Origin: Rhynchopus euleeides | Lineage: Eukaryota; Euglenozoa; Diplonemea; Diplonemida; Diplonemidae | NCBI GenBank assembly: GCA_963210315.1 | Contig: OY723321.1 | Coordinates: forward strand, 496,001-560,000 | Direction of reading: 5' to 3' | Length of the DNA: 64,000 nucleotides | Shown: one piece after another, positions 41,374-51,916 of the stretch | Layout: every line of letters begins with the position of its first letter | Position numbering within the stretch: position 1 is the first letter of the stretch | The notes under the pieces: generated by a model | Database searches by the model: none | Told to the model about the DNA's origin: nothing | The model's input: the letters and a program-made list of their open reading frames with translations, nothing else | Program-made: the position numbers and the translations under genes

Positions 41374-41963
41374 TGTTTCAAGTTGAATGTGTCTTGTTGT
41401 GTTGTGTTGTGTCGACGAGGATCACTGACAGGAGGGTGTGTGGTTGGTCTCAAGAGTACTGCAGCCAGTGATCCCACAGCATGGGAGAGCAGTCAGAGTG
41501 AGCTGAGTAGGATTGTCATCAGGGTCGATCAAGCTAACAGGAAACGTTGAGAAGATTGTCATCACACCGCTGCCGATGGTTGTGTGGTGCCGGATGGAGC
41601 AAGGGGAATGCATCAGAGGTCAGGACAATACGAAGTGTCTATCGTCAGCGCAGGGGGTTGCCCTGCATGCCGACTGAGAGATCAGGTTCATGGACAAGCT
41701 ACGGTTGTCATCACGTGCCGCGCCGCTGCCTTGCTGAATTGCCTCATCTCCGGCAAGGATGATAGGCAGCCTGAGGGAACTGAACCCTGTTGCGTCTGCC
41801 TGAGGCCTTGGCGTTCTTCATCTGCACAACCCAACACTTCACCGCCGCCGCCTCCGAGGAGGGCCGACGACGCGATCGGAGGGTCTGACTCGGAGGAATC
41901 TGAAGAACGTGGAGAACGCCACTCTCCCGGAAGGCGGATCCGAAGACCGCGTCTGGCAGGCTG

Positions 41964-42368
41964 GTGAGGGACGAGGGAGGGAATGAGGCCTTCTTTCAGT
42001 CTCCGCAGCTGATCTTCGGCACCATCCCCATCGTGATACTGATGGGTGATTTCCTGCAGCACCGGCCAATCATGGCCCCCCCGCTGTTCGCCAACCTCGG
42101 CGGCGAGGCCTTCGAATACCCTGACGCCGCCCACGCCGCCCACAAGGAGGGCATTATCGCCCTTCGTGGAGGAGAACCTCCCTGGCATCGCCCTTTCCAA
42201 TCACACCCTCCTTGGCCTTGTGAGGAAAGCCCCCGACTGCTTCGCCAAGGACCAGGCGTACGTGAAGGACAGCGAGGGAATTCCTGCAAGGGAGACCCCA
42301 GCTCACCTGGGACGACCACCGCCGGTACCGCAGCCAGGTCACCTAGCGACTGGCGAAAATGCGGCTGA
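41964..42368 (+). pseudogene. PIF1/Helitron-type helicase fragment, array unit 3
   Basis: Copy of the fragment at 29215-29619. Confidence 0.55.
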
Positions 42369-42878
42369 AGGTGCAGAGGCGCCACCGACGCCAGTACGAC
42401 CAGCAGGTACCGATGTCGTGCTGAAGGGCCTCCGCCACCGGGACTCGGCCAACAGGGGAGGGTGGTGGGAGGGTGCGGGGCTGGGGGGGAGGACTACATT
42501 CGAGTATATCAACGGCTTGGCACCCCGTCACAAGAGGCCAACACGGTTCGTCTTTGTGCCGTGGGAACTTGTTGGGAACACTACCAGGGTGGCAGGACCC
42601 ATCACAATGTCGTGGAAAAGGAAAGAGAATCGGCACCACAGCAGGGAAGGGATGAGGAGGTGGTTGTCGCAACAAATGGCCCAGGCGCATTGATGGTGTG
42701 CCTGAACAGGTGAGGATCCTGTGGAAAAGGTGTGGAATCAGAGCATTTTATAGGGGGTCTAAAGTGAGGCCAATCCTCACATTTAAGCGTATTGCAATTT
42801 GGGTTAGCGTGCTGGCATCGCAGCCTGGCCCCGAAGGACCATACCGTGAGGAACCGGGCCCGCTATCCTACTTTTGCT

Positions 42879-44231
42879 CTACGTGACACCACACGGTTTC
42901 GCTCTCCTCCTCGTTGCGCTGTAAAGGAGGGGGGACACACACACACTGGAAGCCGGAGATTGCGCCTGCTGGTACTGAGGCGCAATCGTCGCGACGACGC
43001 GTTGAAAAGAGCGCGGAATAGCCGCCGAACGAAAGATGGTGGGAGAGGGGATGCAGCGGGTGCGCTTCGGAACCGCACGCAACACCTGCTTCCGGAGGAA
43101 ACGAGAACGAGAAGGACGGACAGCACGAGTCTTGCGCTCCAAGAAGCGCAAGGCCTGTGAGGCCCGTGGGAAAGGGGAAGGCACGCCTGATTTAGCTGTG
43201 CTGATGATCGTGCGGGAGGAAGGAAAACCTGCTCTGTTGTTATGAAACGAGCATCGCTCCAGGGCAGATTCGTCTGCCTCCCGCATGTGCGCTACACGTT
43301 TCTGCGCGCGGGGAACCGAGGACTCAGAAGGGGAGGAAGGGGAGAAAGGAAGTCGACGCCCCACGCAAGGGCTCGGCGACGTGCACTCGGGGGAGAGCGT
43401 GTCGCTCCCCTGGTGAGACGGCGTTTCAGCCTGATAATCGGGAAGAGAGGGGGTTGCAGAGTCTAAAGGCACTAGGGGCTCCTGACATGGAGAGGGTGGT
43501 GGGGGTGACACAGTGTCTGATGGGGGATTAAGCCGAGTGTCGGCGGGCTGAAAGCCCGGCGAGTCATCCACAACAAGGGAGGGTGCAGGCGAGAGAGGAA
43601 GGGGGGCAGCAAGTTCTGATGGGGACATGATACTATCCTCGTCAGGCCGAGGGCTTGACGCTGAAACCGGTCCCCTGGTGAGACCCTTGACGCTGAAACC
43701 GCTCCCCTGGTGAGACGGCGTTTCTGCCTGCCAGTCTGGAAGAGAGGGTGTTGCCGTGTCTAGAGGCATTAGGGGCTCCTGACATGGAGAGGGTGGTGGG
43801 GGTGACACAGTGTCTGATGGGGGACTAAGCCGAGTGTCGGCGGGCTGAAAGCCCGGCGAGTCATCCACAACAAGAGAGGGTGCAGGCGAGAGAGGAAGGG
43901 GGGAAGCAAGTTCTGATGGGGACATGATACTATCCTCGTCAGGCCGAAGGCTTGGCGCTGAAACCGGTGAGCCAGGGGACACGGGAGGTTGAGGCTCTGC
44001 TCCTCTGTTGTGAAAGGAGCGTCTCCCCAGGGCGGATTCGTCTGCCTCCTGTATGGGTGCCACTCGCTTCTGCGCGCGGGGTATCGAAGACACAGATGGG
44101 GGAGAGGGAGAGAAAGGGAGGCCCCCAGGGTGGCAGGACCCATCACAATGTCGTGGAAAAGGAAAGAGAATCGGCACCACATCAGGGAAGGGATGAGGAG
44201 GTGGTTGTCGCAACAAATGGCCCAGGCGCAT
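42879..44231 (-). CDS. Ser/Pro-rich repetitive open frame, unit 3 (doubtful gene)
   Basis: Identical in translation to the frames in units 1 and 2. Confidence 0.3.
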   Translation of the reverse strand: MRLGHLLRQPPPHPFPDVVPILFPFPRHCDGSCHPGGLPFSPSPPSVSSIPRAQKRVAPIQEADESALGRRSFHNRGAEPQPPVSPGSPVSAPSLRPDEDSIMSPSELASPLPLSPAPSLVVDDSPGFQPADTRLSPPSDTVSPPPPSPCQEPLMPLDTATPSLPDWQAETPSHQGSGFSVKGLTRGPVSASSPRPDEDSIMSPSELAAPLPLSPAPSLVVDDSPGFQPADTRLNPPSDTVSPPPPSPCQEPLVPLDSATPSLPDYQAETPSHQGSDTLSPECTSPSPCVGRRLPFSPSSPSESSVPRAQKRVAHMREADESALERCSFHNNRAGFPSSRTIISTAKSGVPSPFPRASQALRFLERKTRAVRPSRSRFLRKQVLRAVPKRTRCIPSPTIFRSAAIPRSFQRVVATIAPQYQQAQSPASSVCVSPLLYSATRRRAKPCGVT

Positions 44232-44764
44232 TGATGGTGTGCCTGAACAGGTGAGGATCCTGTGGAAAAGGTGTGGAATCAGAGCATTTTATAGGGGGTC
44301 TAAAGTGAGGCCAATCCTCACATTTAAGCAGGGCGTTCGCTCGGGGAGAAATAGGGGCCTATTTCGTTAAAAAAAAGATTCTGGGAAAACCCTTCTCCCA
44401 CCTCTCTCCCGGGCATTTCTCCCAAGGGGGAGAAATTAAATAAAAAAAGTTTCTCGAAAGTTTTTGCCTCAGGTGGGAAGGGGTTCTGAAGGAGAAGGGC
44501 AGCACCCTCTCGTACAAATTGATACCACCACGCTTCACACGGAGCGGAAATAACTCAAAGAAGCGAGATCTGAACCTGCTGGGGACCGTCGGAGCTATTG
44601 CCGGCATCAGCATGGTCAAGGCCAGAGGAGGCCGAAGCCAAGAGCATAGTGGCCTGCCACAGGCGCCAGGCCGATGTACCTCTTGAGCATGCTGTCTCAA
44701 GGTGCACGTTGTCTGTATGTGGTGTTCGACTATGAAGCGGACTCGGGGACGAGGCTGACAAATG

Positions 44765-45588
44765 TTCACTACCGTGGCCTCCGGCGGCTGGGGGGCTCCG
44801 CCCCCCAGACCCCCCTGTGACCTATGAAGTCTGTCCAACAGGAACTAACGAGCGCATGTGACCGTGCCCTTCCTTCTCGAGAACGGGTATCGTCGACGGT
44901 CCGTGATCCTGTTTTGGGTTCGTCACCAACTCCCGAAGTACTCACTGATTGCCGCAAAACCTCCATTTTGCAGCCGCGAACCGCGAGATGGGCCCCTTGC
45001 GCCAAACATATATCGTACTGGTCTGGACCCTTGAGGCAATTTGTCTGAGGGGCCGATGTTGCATGATTTCGCGCGCGCGAAGCGCGCGCGAAAAAAATTT
45101 GGGCGGCAATTTGACCCCTTTCTCCCACAGTCTCTGAGGAAGGTGGGAGATAGCGAACACCCTGCATTTAAGGGGAAAAAAAAAAAGATTTCCGGGAAAA
45201 ATCCGGGGGTGGAAAACTGGTGGCGGCTGGGCAGCCTCGCAGATGAGAGTGGACTCATGCCCACAGACTGCGAGCAACTTACCCGACCGTTTTTCTGTCC
45301 AGTTTCTTTGTCAAACCCCGAGAAAACGCAGGCCGCGAAGGGACGGACGTTCACTACCGTGGCCTCCGGCGGCTGGGGGGCTCCGCCCCCCAGACCCCCC
45401 TGTGCTGTCTTCCTGTCTTGTACCCAAACCCTTTGAGGTTACGTCAGAGAATGGAATGCAGACCATCAGACCCTCAGTAGCCTCAGGAGGACGCAGCCAG
45501 CTCATGCAGAATCTGTACACCTGCAAGGAACAGGTGTTCACTACCGTGGCCTCCGGCGGCTGGGGGGCTCCGCCCCCCAGACCCCCCT
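44765..45588 (+). repeat. Three M1 hairpin modules and a GAA-loop hairpin (unit 3)
   Basis: Modules lie at 44765-44816, 45350-45401 and 45537-45588, with the GC hairpin at 45067-45093. Confidence 0.85.
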
Positions 45589-46453
45589 GTGGCATGTGCC
45601 TGTATGTAAGTCCTTGCACGTCCGGGTCTGCGGCAGATCGGTCCCGAAATCCATTTTTTGGACTAACCTCCGGCACCCGAGGCTGGACCCGAGCACGGAT
45701 CCCTGAGAGAGGAACCGGGAGGTGACCCATTCACCACAAGACTCGCTTGCTGGGGGGTCCGCCAAAAAATCGGGGAACGCCTCACATTTAAGCCCAAATG
45801 AGCGTAGATTTCGCCCCTATAAAATGCCCTGTGTGGAATGCCGCAAAAAAAAAATAACAAAAAACGCACAAAGATGAGGAACTTGAAGAAGGGAAACGCC
45901 ACGACAGAGTGGGAAAGAGTCTTCACGACATGGCAGGAAGGGAGGCCGTGCACTGCAAAGAAAGATCCGAGCTAGCACAGCGACCACCGACCCGTGCCAC
46001 TGTCGGAACCAGCGGTGTTTGCCAGAGGGGGAGGAAGACGCGATGAGCGTCTCCCTACGCTTTCTGATACCGACACGAAGACCACCCACTTGTCTTGGCA
46101 GGGATATCGCATGTGCCACTCAGGTATTGTGGCCGACAGACATAGGGTGTGATGGCAGTCCAAACTCATAAGCATGCAGACTGCACCCCTGCACACCAGG
46201 AAGGCCTGGCAGCAGGGGCGCAAATCATGTTGGGGGAAAGCCTTGCAGCGGGCCGCGGGCCGCGCAGAAAGAGTACGATATATGTAGGCTTGTTTGCGAA
46301 ACTCTTTGTGAAGAGCTGGTGGGTCGTGGGTTGAGCAGGAAGAGGGTGGAACAGAACAGAACGTGACGGGGAAGGCGGTGCGAGAAGGGTGCTGGTGGGC
46401 ACGGAGGGGACGCCACACAGGGAAGCAGGCGTTTGCTTCTGTTTCCTGCCTGT

Positions 46454-47737
46454 CTACAGGAAACGCTGCAGGAAGACCTGCAGAAGCTCGTTCGTGGCGT
46501 CCGGGTTCTCGTGCTGCAGCCAGTGGCCTGCGTTCGGGACACGCGCCTTGCCCACAAACCCGGGCACCTGCTCCAGCATCTCGTACCCGTTGACAAACTC
46601 GTGCTCGCCTGCGATGAAGTAGTACGGGAGCTGTGCGGTGCGTCCGGTGAACAGCTGCTGCACATCCAGGTAGGTCACGTTGTAGTACGCCAGCGGCGCA
46701 TCGCCCCCCTCCGCACTGAAGAACTGAGCCTGGCGGCTGATCAGTTCTGCGAACTGCGGCTGTTCCGGCACCGGGTTCGGCACGAACATGAACAGGTCAC
46801 CCGAAGCAGGGTAGGCAATGGGGTACAGCTGCCCCGTCGCCACGTCCACACGGAAACCACTCTCTGCAGACCCGAGGTAGTACATCTTGCGCAGCCACTC
46901 CACAGGGTCGGCAGCAACATCCGCCTCCGCACCTGTGCGCAGGTACGACTGGTACGACGCCAGCCCCACAGAGCCCAGCAGCGCCTCGAACGCCTCCTCC
47001 TGTGCGAACGGGTTAGCGTCCATCACGGGGGGGAGCAGACCCAGCGGCAGCGACGCCAGTGCAAGCCCACGCACCATGTCTGGGCGGAACTGCGACGTGA
47101 AGTAGGCCGGCACCGCCCCCAGGTCATGCCCCACCAGCACCGCCGATGTGGTGTTCAGCGCCTGCAGCAGCCCCACCGTGTCCTTCGCGAGGTTCAGCAC
47201 CTGCATCGACTCCACGCTGCCGTCCCCCCCGGTGGTCTCCCCGAACCCGCGCAGGTCGGGTGCGACAGCCCAGAACCCACGTGCCCCGAAGTACTCCAGC
47301 TGCGGGCGCCAGCTGTCGCTCAGCTCCGGGAAACCGTGCAGGAAGACCACCAGAGGGCCTGCGAACGGCTGCCCGCACTCGAGGTAGCTCACATGCAACC
47401 CGTTGTGGTTGTCGACCGCCTTCCGCACCACAGGCTGCGGCACAACAGGCGGCGGGCTCACCACGCAGTTCCCACGGTAGTGCACCTCCGGCAGACAGCG
47501 GCTGGCGAACAGCAGCGACACGCACTTCAGCCCCTCCTCGCAGCACGTCGGCTGCGCTGTGCAGTCCTGGTAGCGTCTCAGCAGCGGCACTGAGTCACCG
47601 CACTCCCCAGGGTGCGGCATCTCGCAGTGGTACCCCTTGCTGCAGTCCCCGTCCGTGCGGCAGTTCCCCCTGTCGGGGAACAGCACCGTGGCATGCGCTG
47701 CCATGGCAGCGCCGAGCAGGGCCAGCGTGCGCAGCAT
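46454..47737 (-). CDS. Secreted epoxide-hydrolase-like alpha/beta hydrolase (array copy 3)
   Basis: 427 residues, same translation as copies 1 and 2. No disabling change was seen in any copy, so the gene dosage is three if all are expressed. Confidence 0.9.
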   Translation of the reverse strand: MLRTLALLGAAMAAHATVLFPDRGNCRTDGDCSKGYHCEMPHPGECGDSVPLLRRYQDCTAQPTCCEEGLKCVSLLFASRCLPEVHYRGNCVVSPPPVVPQPVVRKAVDNHNGLHVSYLECGQPFAGPLVVFLHGFPELSDSWRPQLEYFGARGFWAVAPDLRGFGETTGGDGSVESMQVLNLAKDTVGLLQALNTTSAVLVGHDLGAVPAYFTSQFRPDMVRGLALASLPLGLLPPVMDANPFAQEEAFEALLGSVGLASYQSYLRTGAEADVAADPVEWLRKMYYLGSAESGFRVDVATGQLYPIAYPASGDLFMFVPNPVPEQPQFAELISRQAQFFSAEGGDAPLAYYNVTYLDVQQLFTGRTAQLPYYFIAGEHEFVNGYEMLEQVPGFVGKARVPNAGHWLQHENPDATNELLQVFLQRFL

Positions 47738-47853
47738 TGTTTCAAGTTGAATGTGTCTTGTTGTGTTGTGTTGTGTCGACGAGGATCACTGACAGGAGGG
47801 TGTGTGGTTGGTCTCAAGAGTACTGCAGCCAGTGATCCCACAGCATGGGAGAG

Positions 47854-48199
47854 CAGTCAGAGTGAGCTGAGTAGGATTGTCATCAGGGTCGATCAAGCTA
47901 ACAGGAAACGTTGAGAAGATTGTCATCACACCGCTGCCAGTGGCTGAGCCAAGGGCTGCACCTCGTGTGCAGTCTTCCGGTGTGCAGAGAATGCATCAGA
48001 GGTCAGGACAATACGAAGTGTCTATCGTCAGCGCAGGGGGTTGCCCTGCATGCCGACTGAGAGATCAGGTTCATGGACAAGCTACGGTTGTCATCACGTG
48101 CCGCGCCGCTGCCTTGCTGCATTGCCTCATCTCCGGCAAGGATGATAGGCAGCCTGAGGGAACTGAACCCTGTTGCGTCTGCCTGAGGCCTTGGCGTTC
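47854..48199 (+). repeat. Trailing partial unit of the 6.4 kb array (type Y)
   Basis: It matches the type Y start for about 345 bp and departs after CTGAGGCCTTGGCGTTC, almost the same place where the leading partial unit departs (after CTTGGCG). This suggests a recurrent breakpoint. Confidence 0.88.
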
Positions 48200-49075
48200 C
48201 TACTCTACAATGGAACCTTCCTCTCTCTTCCAAGGCACCGCACACGCCAATACGCTTCACAATGAAGCAGCAATCATTCATCTGAAAGTGGGGTGGGGGA
48301 GCCCTCTATCACAAGTCATATTCTATCCACTCGACCACCTGTTGCAGCCAATTCAATCATCACCACGTTGTTTTATGCTGAATTTGCCGCCTTTTTTTTT
48401 GCAAGCAATGGAACACTGGCCAAAACAGCAAGAATGAAGCCTTCCCACCGCCGACCCACTCCCAATGCTCCTGTGATCGCCTGGGCGTCTACAGCTGTGG
48501 CGGTGATATTGGCACCGTCATGAACGCCAGAGCGCAGGAAACGCAGGGGGGTCGTAAGGAATCAGGCGAGGCGAACACCCTCACAGACCTCAGGAGAAGT
48601 CGCAACCAGGTGGACTGCACAGTGGAATCCTCCTGTGTTGGTAAATGTTTCGGGGAAGAGGGGAGGGGCAGACACATCAAAAGGAAACGAAATACCGGAC
48701 ACCAAGGTTACATACAGACCATGTGTCGTATCTTTATCGCATTCTCGAGCGAATCGAGACATGCCTGATTCAATCGCCAGTTCCCACGCCAAGCCACGTA
48801 ATCAGTGCCACACACACACGCACACGAAATATACAAGCAGATGAGAAGGCTCCCTCTCAAATCACGATCTCAAGACACCCGCCCCGCGAGCGATCCGCAG
48901 ATCAGTCAGGTGCATGCATGTTCTCTCAAGAGGTAAGCACAGGCTCTTTCACAAAAAGTGCCCTGGATGTGTCGCCTCCTGCACTGCTTCTCGCAAATTC
49001 TTGCAACAAATGTGGCGCCCGTCTCAGCTCTGCAATCACTCATGCCTCACGGCAGCCTTCATGGGACGGACAGCT
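48200..49075. other. No gene recognised; flank between array and carboxypeptidase gene
   Basis: No recognisable frame. A short CA microsatellite lies near 48809-48826. The right part should include the 3' untranslated region of the gene ending at 49076. Confidence 0.5.
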
Positions 49076-50587
49076 TCACAGCTTCGTGTCGTTGAGGAAG
49101 GCGGTAATCATGTACAGCAGCTCACGAGGCTTGTACCTGGGAGCCATATGGCCTGCGTCACGGATCGTCACAAAGGTGAATCCGTTTTTAGCGTACTTTG
49201 TGACGTATCCTGTGACAGGCATGGTGTCAGGCGCTGTCCATGGGCGCCAGGCAGACTCGACGGGCATCTTGAGGCTGTCGATCCAACGCTGCGTGCCGAC
49301 ATAGGGCACACAGGGGTCCGCGTCACCCGAGAACTGCCAGATCCGGAAGGCGGGAATCAGCGTCGTGTTGTAAGCCTCCACCAGCGAGTGCGCCGTGTAG
49401 CTGTAGTCCAGCCCCGCACTCCACTCGAAGCTCGACTTCCCCACCAGCTTGACATGCAGCGCCTCCTGCACCTCCGGGAGGTTCAGCCAGTAGTGCCCGC
49501 CACGCTCCTGCCCGCAGGCATACTCCCCCCCGCCCAGGCTATACTCCATCCCGCCACTCTGCCTCTTCGCCCCACGCAACGCAGCCCCCTTGCGCGGGGG
49601 CACACCCAGGCCACGCCCTTCGCCGCTCAGCGCCTCCAAATCCGGCTGGCAGATGTCATACAGGAAATAGCCGCCCCCCATGTTATACGTGTCGCCAGCC
49701 TCGCTCATCACAGGCCGAATCGGGTCACCGATGAGCGACTTACACGGCTCCGGCGGAGCCTCATAGGTATACCAATGCCCCTCGCAGGCCTGCTGGATAG
49801 CGTTGTAGGTGGACTCCCTGATCATGCCGTGGAAGTAGCGGAAGTCAACAGCCGTCTTCGCCCCAATCCACCCGCTGTAGGGAGTGCACGTCTCCACCCT
49901 GTTTCCCGGGCAGTCGTTGCCCAGGGCGAATGCCTCCAGGCTCCACGGCGCCTTCCCCTTGTTCCCCTCGGTGCGGTGCTCCAGGATCTGCAGGGCAAGC
50001 GTCGGCACCAGAACCCCCGCGTAGCTCTCGCCTGATGCGAAGAACCGGTTGGACGCCTGCTCGGGGTACGCAGCGAAGAAGGCAACAAGGAACTCATACT
50101 GAACGATAGCCTGGCGTGTGTCGTTCCACTCACCACAGTCGCTGTCACAGTAGGAGAACCCGGTGGGAGCAGGGTGCTCCACATACAGCACGTTGGCGAG
50201 GTTGTGCCAGCTGTGGGGGTTGGTGAACACCTGCGGCACACCCGTCTCCTCATACATCTGCGTGTTGAAGGAGTCGTCGTTCAGCATCATGGGGCCGTTC
50301 TCCGTCATCAAGCCCATCAGGGAGCTGCTGCCCGGGCCACCCTGGTTCCACAGCAGGGTGGGTGCGTCGGCAGCCTTCGCCGCATTCTCCACCAGGTAGT
50401 AGTGGAGGTAGGCATTGCCGCCGTTGGGGTTGGCCACCTTGATGTACCCCGACCACTGCCGCGTCGGGAGGGTGCCGTTGAACCCGGGGAGGGACTTCAC
50501 CTCATCGGCAGCGACAGCGGCATACGCAGAAGGGACGGCGCACAGCGCGCACAGGGCCCCCAGGGCAACTGCCGTGGGGCGAGACAT
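49076..50587 (-). CDS. Serine carboxypeptidase, S10 family, secreted or vacuolar
   Basis: 503 residues, no introns. The ATG at 50587 is chosen because it starts a clear signal peptide (cleavage probably after about residue 22); the open frame continues upstream as low-complexity Pro-rich sequence. Family motifs are all present: WNQGGPGSSSL at about 80-90, the segment NVLYVEHPAPTGFSY near 132-146, GESYAG with nucleophile Ser188, GDADPCVP with Asp424, and DAGHMAP with His480. These form the Ser-Asp-His triad of carboxypeptidase Y and cathepsin A, which remove C-terminal residues at acidic pH in vacuoles, lysosomes or outside the cell. A Gly/Arg-rich stretch at about 320-358 falls where many S10 enzymes have a processed linker. 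Length fits the family. Confidence 0.95.
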   Translation of the reverse strand: MSRPTAVALGALCALCAVPSAYAAVAADEVKSLPGFNGTLPTRQWSGYIKVANPNGGNAYLHYYLVENAAKAADAPTLLWNQGGPGSSSLMGLMTENGPMMLNDDSFNTQMYEETGVPQVFTNPHSWHNLANVLYVEHPAPTGFSYCDSDCGEWNDTRQAIVQYEFLVAFFAAYPEQASNRFFASGESYAGVLVPTLALQILEHRTEGNKGKAPWSLEAFALGNDCPGNRVETCTPYSGWIGAKTAVDFRYFHGMIRESTYNAIQQACEGHWYTYEAPPEPCKSLIGDPIRPVMSEAGDTYNMGGGYFLYDICQPDLEALSGEGRGLGVPPRKGAALRGAKRQSGGMEYSLGGGEYACGQERGGHYWLNLPEVQEALHVKLVGKSSFEWSAGLDYSYTAHSLVEAYNTTLIPAFRIWQFSGDADPCVPYVGTQRWIDSLKMPVESAWRPWTAPDTMPVTGYVTKYAKNGFTFVTIRDAGHMAPRYKPRELLYMITAFLNDTKL

Positions 50588-50765
50588 GGCTGGTGGGAGA
50601 GGCGGCCAATCCAGAAGCGGAGAAGGGGTTGTGTATCTCTGTGTGTGGATGGTCTGAGTGGGTGGGGATCTGATGGGGGGTGGGGGGGGGGGGCCGGAAC
50701 GCACTGCATCTCGCGAGGCAGTCTAAAACTAAACACCGAGGGTTGCCAGGGTGGGGGGGGGGGGG
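50588..50765. other. Upstream flank of the carboxypeptidase gene with poly-G runs
   Basis: Contains the leader and probable promoter of the minus-strand gene. G-runs of more than ten bases occur near 50679-50692 and 50752-50765. No TATA-like box was clear. Confidence 0.4.
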
Positions 50766-51916
50766 TAGGGGGGGTCAAATGCCACCCTTTTACGTGGACA
50801 AACACGATTTTTCAAAAAACCGGCGCAGAGGCCCCAAAGCCCCCGTAAACCCTCCAAACCCCCCCAGATCGGTCCGGAAACCCATCGAACCCCACTTTTC
50901 CACCATTCCGGGCACCTCAGGTGCCCGAATTGGGGTACCTAAATTTTGTGCCACCGTTTGGTACCGTACAGTGCCACTGTGTGGGAAGTTGGAAAAGAAA
51001 ATGCCCCAACACACCACATCTGAGGGTTGCAATGCATGTTGCTTGCCAACCACGTCATCCGGTGGGTGTCAGGCGCTATGTAGGTGGCATTAGCCAGGTC
51101 TTCGATGTGTTCTGGCTTGTATATATACCTCCCTGCCACCATGCACCGGGAGGCTGCCTGTAGGTACGGAACAGTCCAGATGGTCGTGTGATTCCTGTGC
51201 AGCAGTGCTCCACAACCGGGATGTGTTGACAACGACTGTTGCAACACGAGCTGTACATTCCGGGAACACATGAAGTGCGCTGTCGTGGTACCCATTGTGC
51301 CAGAATTGGTAGTTGCTGCGGTCTACTTTGCCTGGCCCAAGAGCACTGGTACTGAACGGTGCAATATGCGTGGCGAGGTGAATACAACGGAAGCGCGCAA
51401 AGTCAATACAGCTCTCGGATGGCGGGTGGTGGTGCCACTAGTGTGTGACGTTCACTCGAGGATACAACGCATCACAATGAATCAGCAACCGTGGACCGAG
51501 TACAATACGCTCTCTGTGGCTGGTGTGGGGGACAAAGGCAGTGCCTGTGCCGCAGGCAGGGAGGTATATATACAAGCCAGAACACATCGAAGACCTGGCT
51601 AATGCCACCTACATAGCGCCTGACACCCACCGGATGACGTGGTTGGCAAGCAACATGCATTGCAACCCTCAGATGTGGTGTGTTGGGGCATTTTCTTTTC
51701 CAACCTCCCACACAGTGGCACTGTACGGTACCAAACGGTGGCACAAAATTTAGGTACCCCAATTCGGGCACCTGAGGTGCCCGGAATGGTGGAAAAGTGG
51801 GGTTCGATGGGTTTCCGGACCGATCTGGGGGGGTTTGGAGGGTTTACGGGGGCTTTGGGGCCTCTGCGCCGGTTTTTTGAAAAATCGTGTTTGTCACCCC
51901 CATTTGACCCCCCCTA
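50766..51916. mobile_element. Fold-back element with ~340 bp terminal inverted repeats
   Basis: The arm 50798-51138 is the inverse complement of 51558-51895 with few mismatches, around a unique core of about 420 bp. The outermost GGGGGGGTCAAATG occurs at both ends, next to a short diverged patch. Each arm contains the palindrome GGGCACCTCAGGTGCCC and the word GTATATATAC at the inner edge. No transposase frame is present. Poly-G or poly-C flanks hide any target duplication. Confidence 0.82.

Larger units (their letters stand above)
35106..41489 (+). repeat. 6.4 kb array, unit 2 (type Y, 6384 bp)
   Basis: Same content as unit 1. The type Y start reads CAGTGGCTGAGCCAAGGGCT in place of the type X block, making it 19 bp longer, and it has TTGCTGCATTG at about 35368. 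Elsewhere no differences from unit 1 were noticed. Confidence 0.95.
41490..47853 (+). repeat. 6.4 kb array, unit 3 (type X, 6364 bp)
   Basis: Type X start as in unit 1. One A fewer is present in the A-run near 45846 than at the matching place in units 1 and 2, giving the 1 bp length difference. Confidence 0.95.

Noticed and set aside
28189..48199. CRISPR array or satellite with short spacers
   Set aside because: The repeats are 6.4 kb long, head to tail and gene-bearing, in a eukaryotic context.
48914..50035. 373-codon plus-strand frame antisense to the carboxypeptidase gene
   Set aside because: No domain, and the minus strand encodes an S10 enzyme with all motifs.
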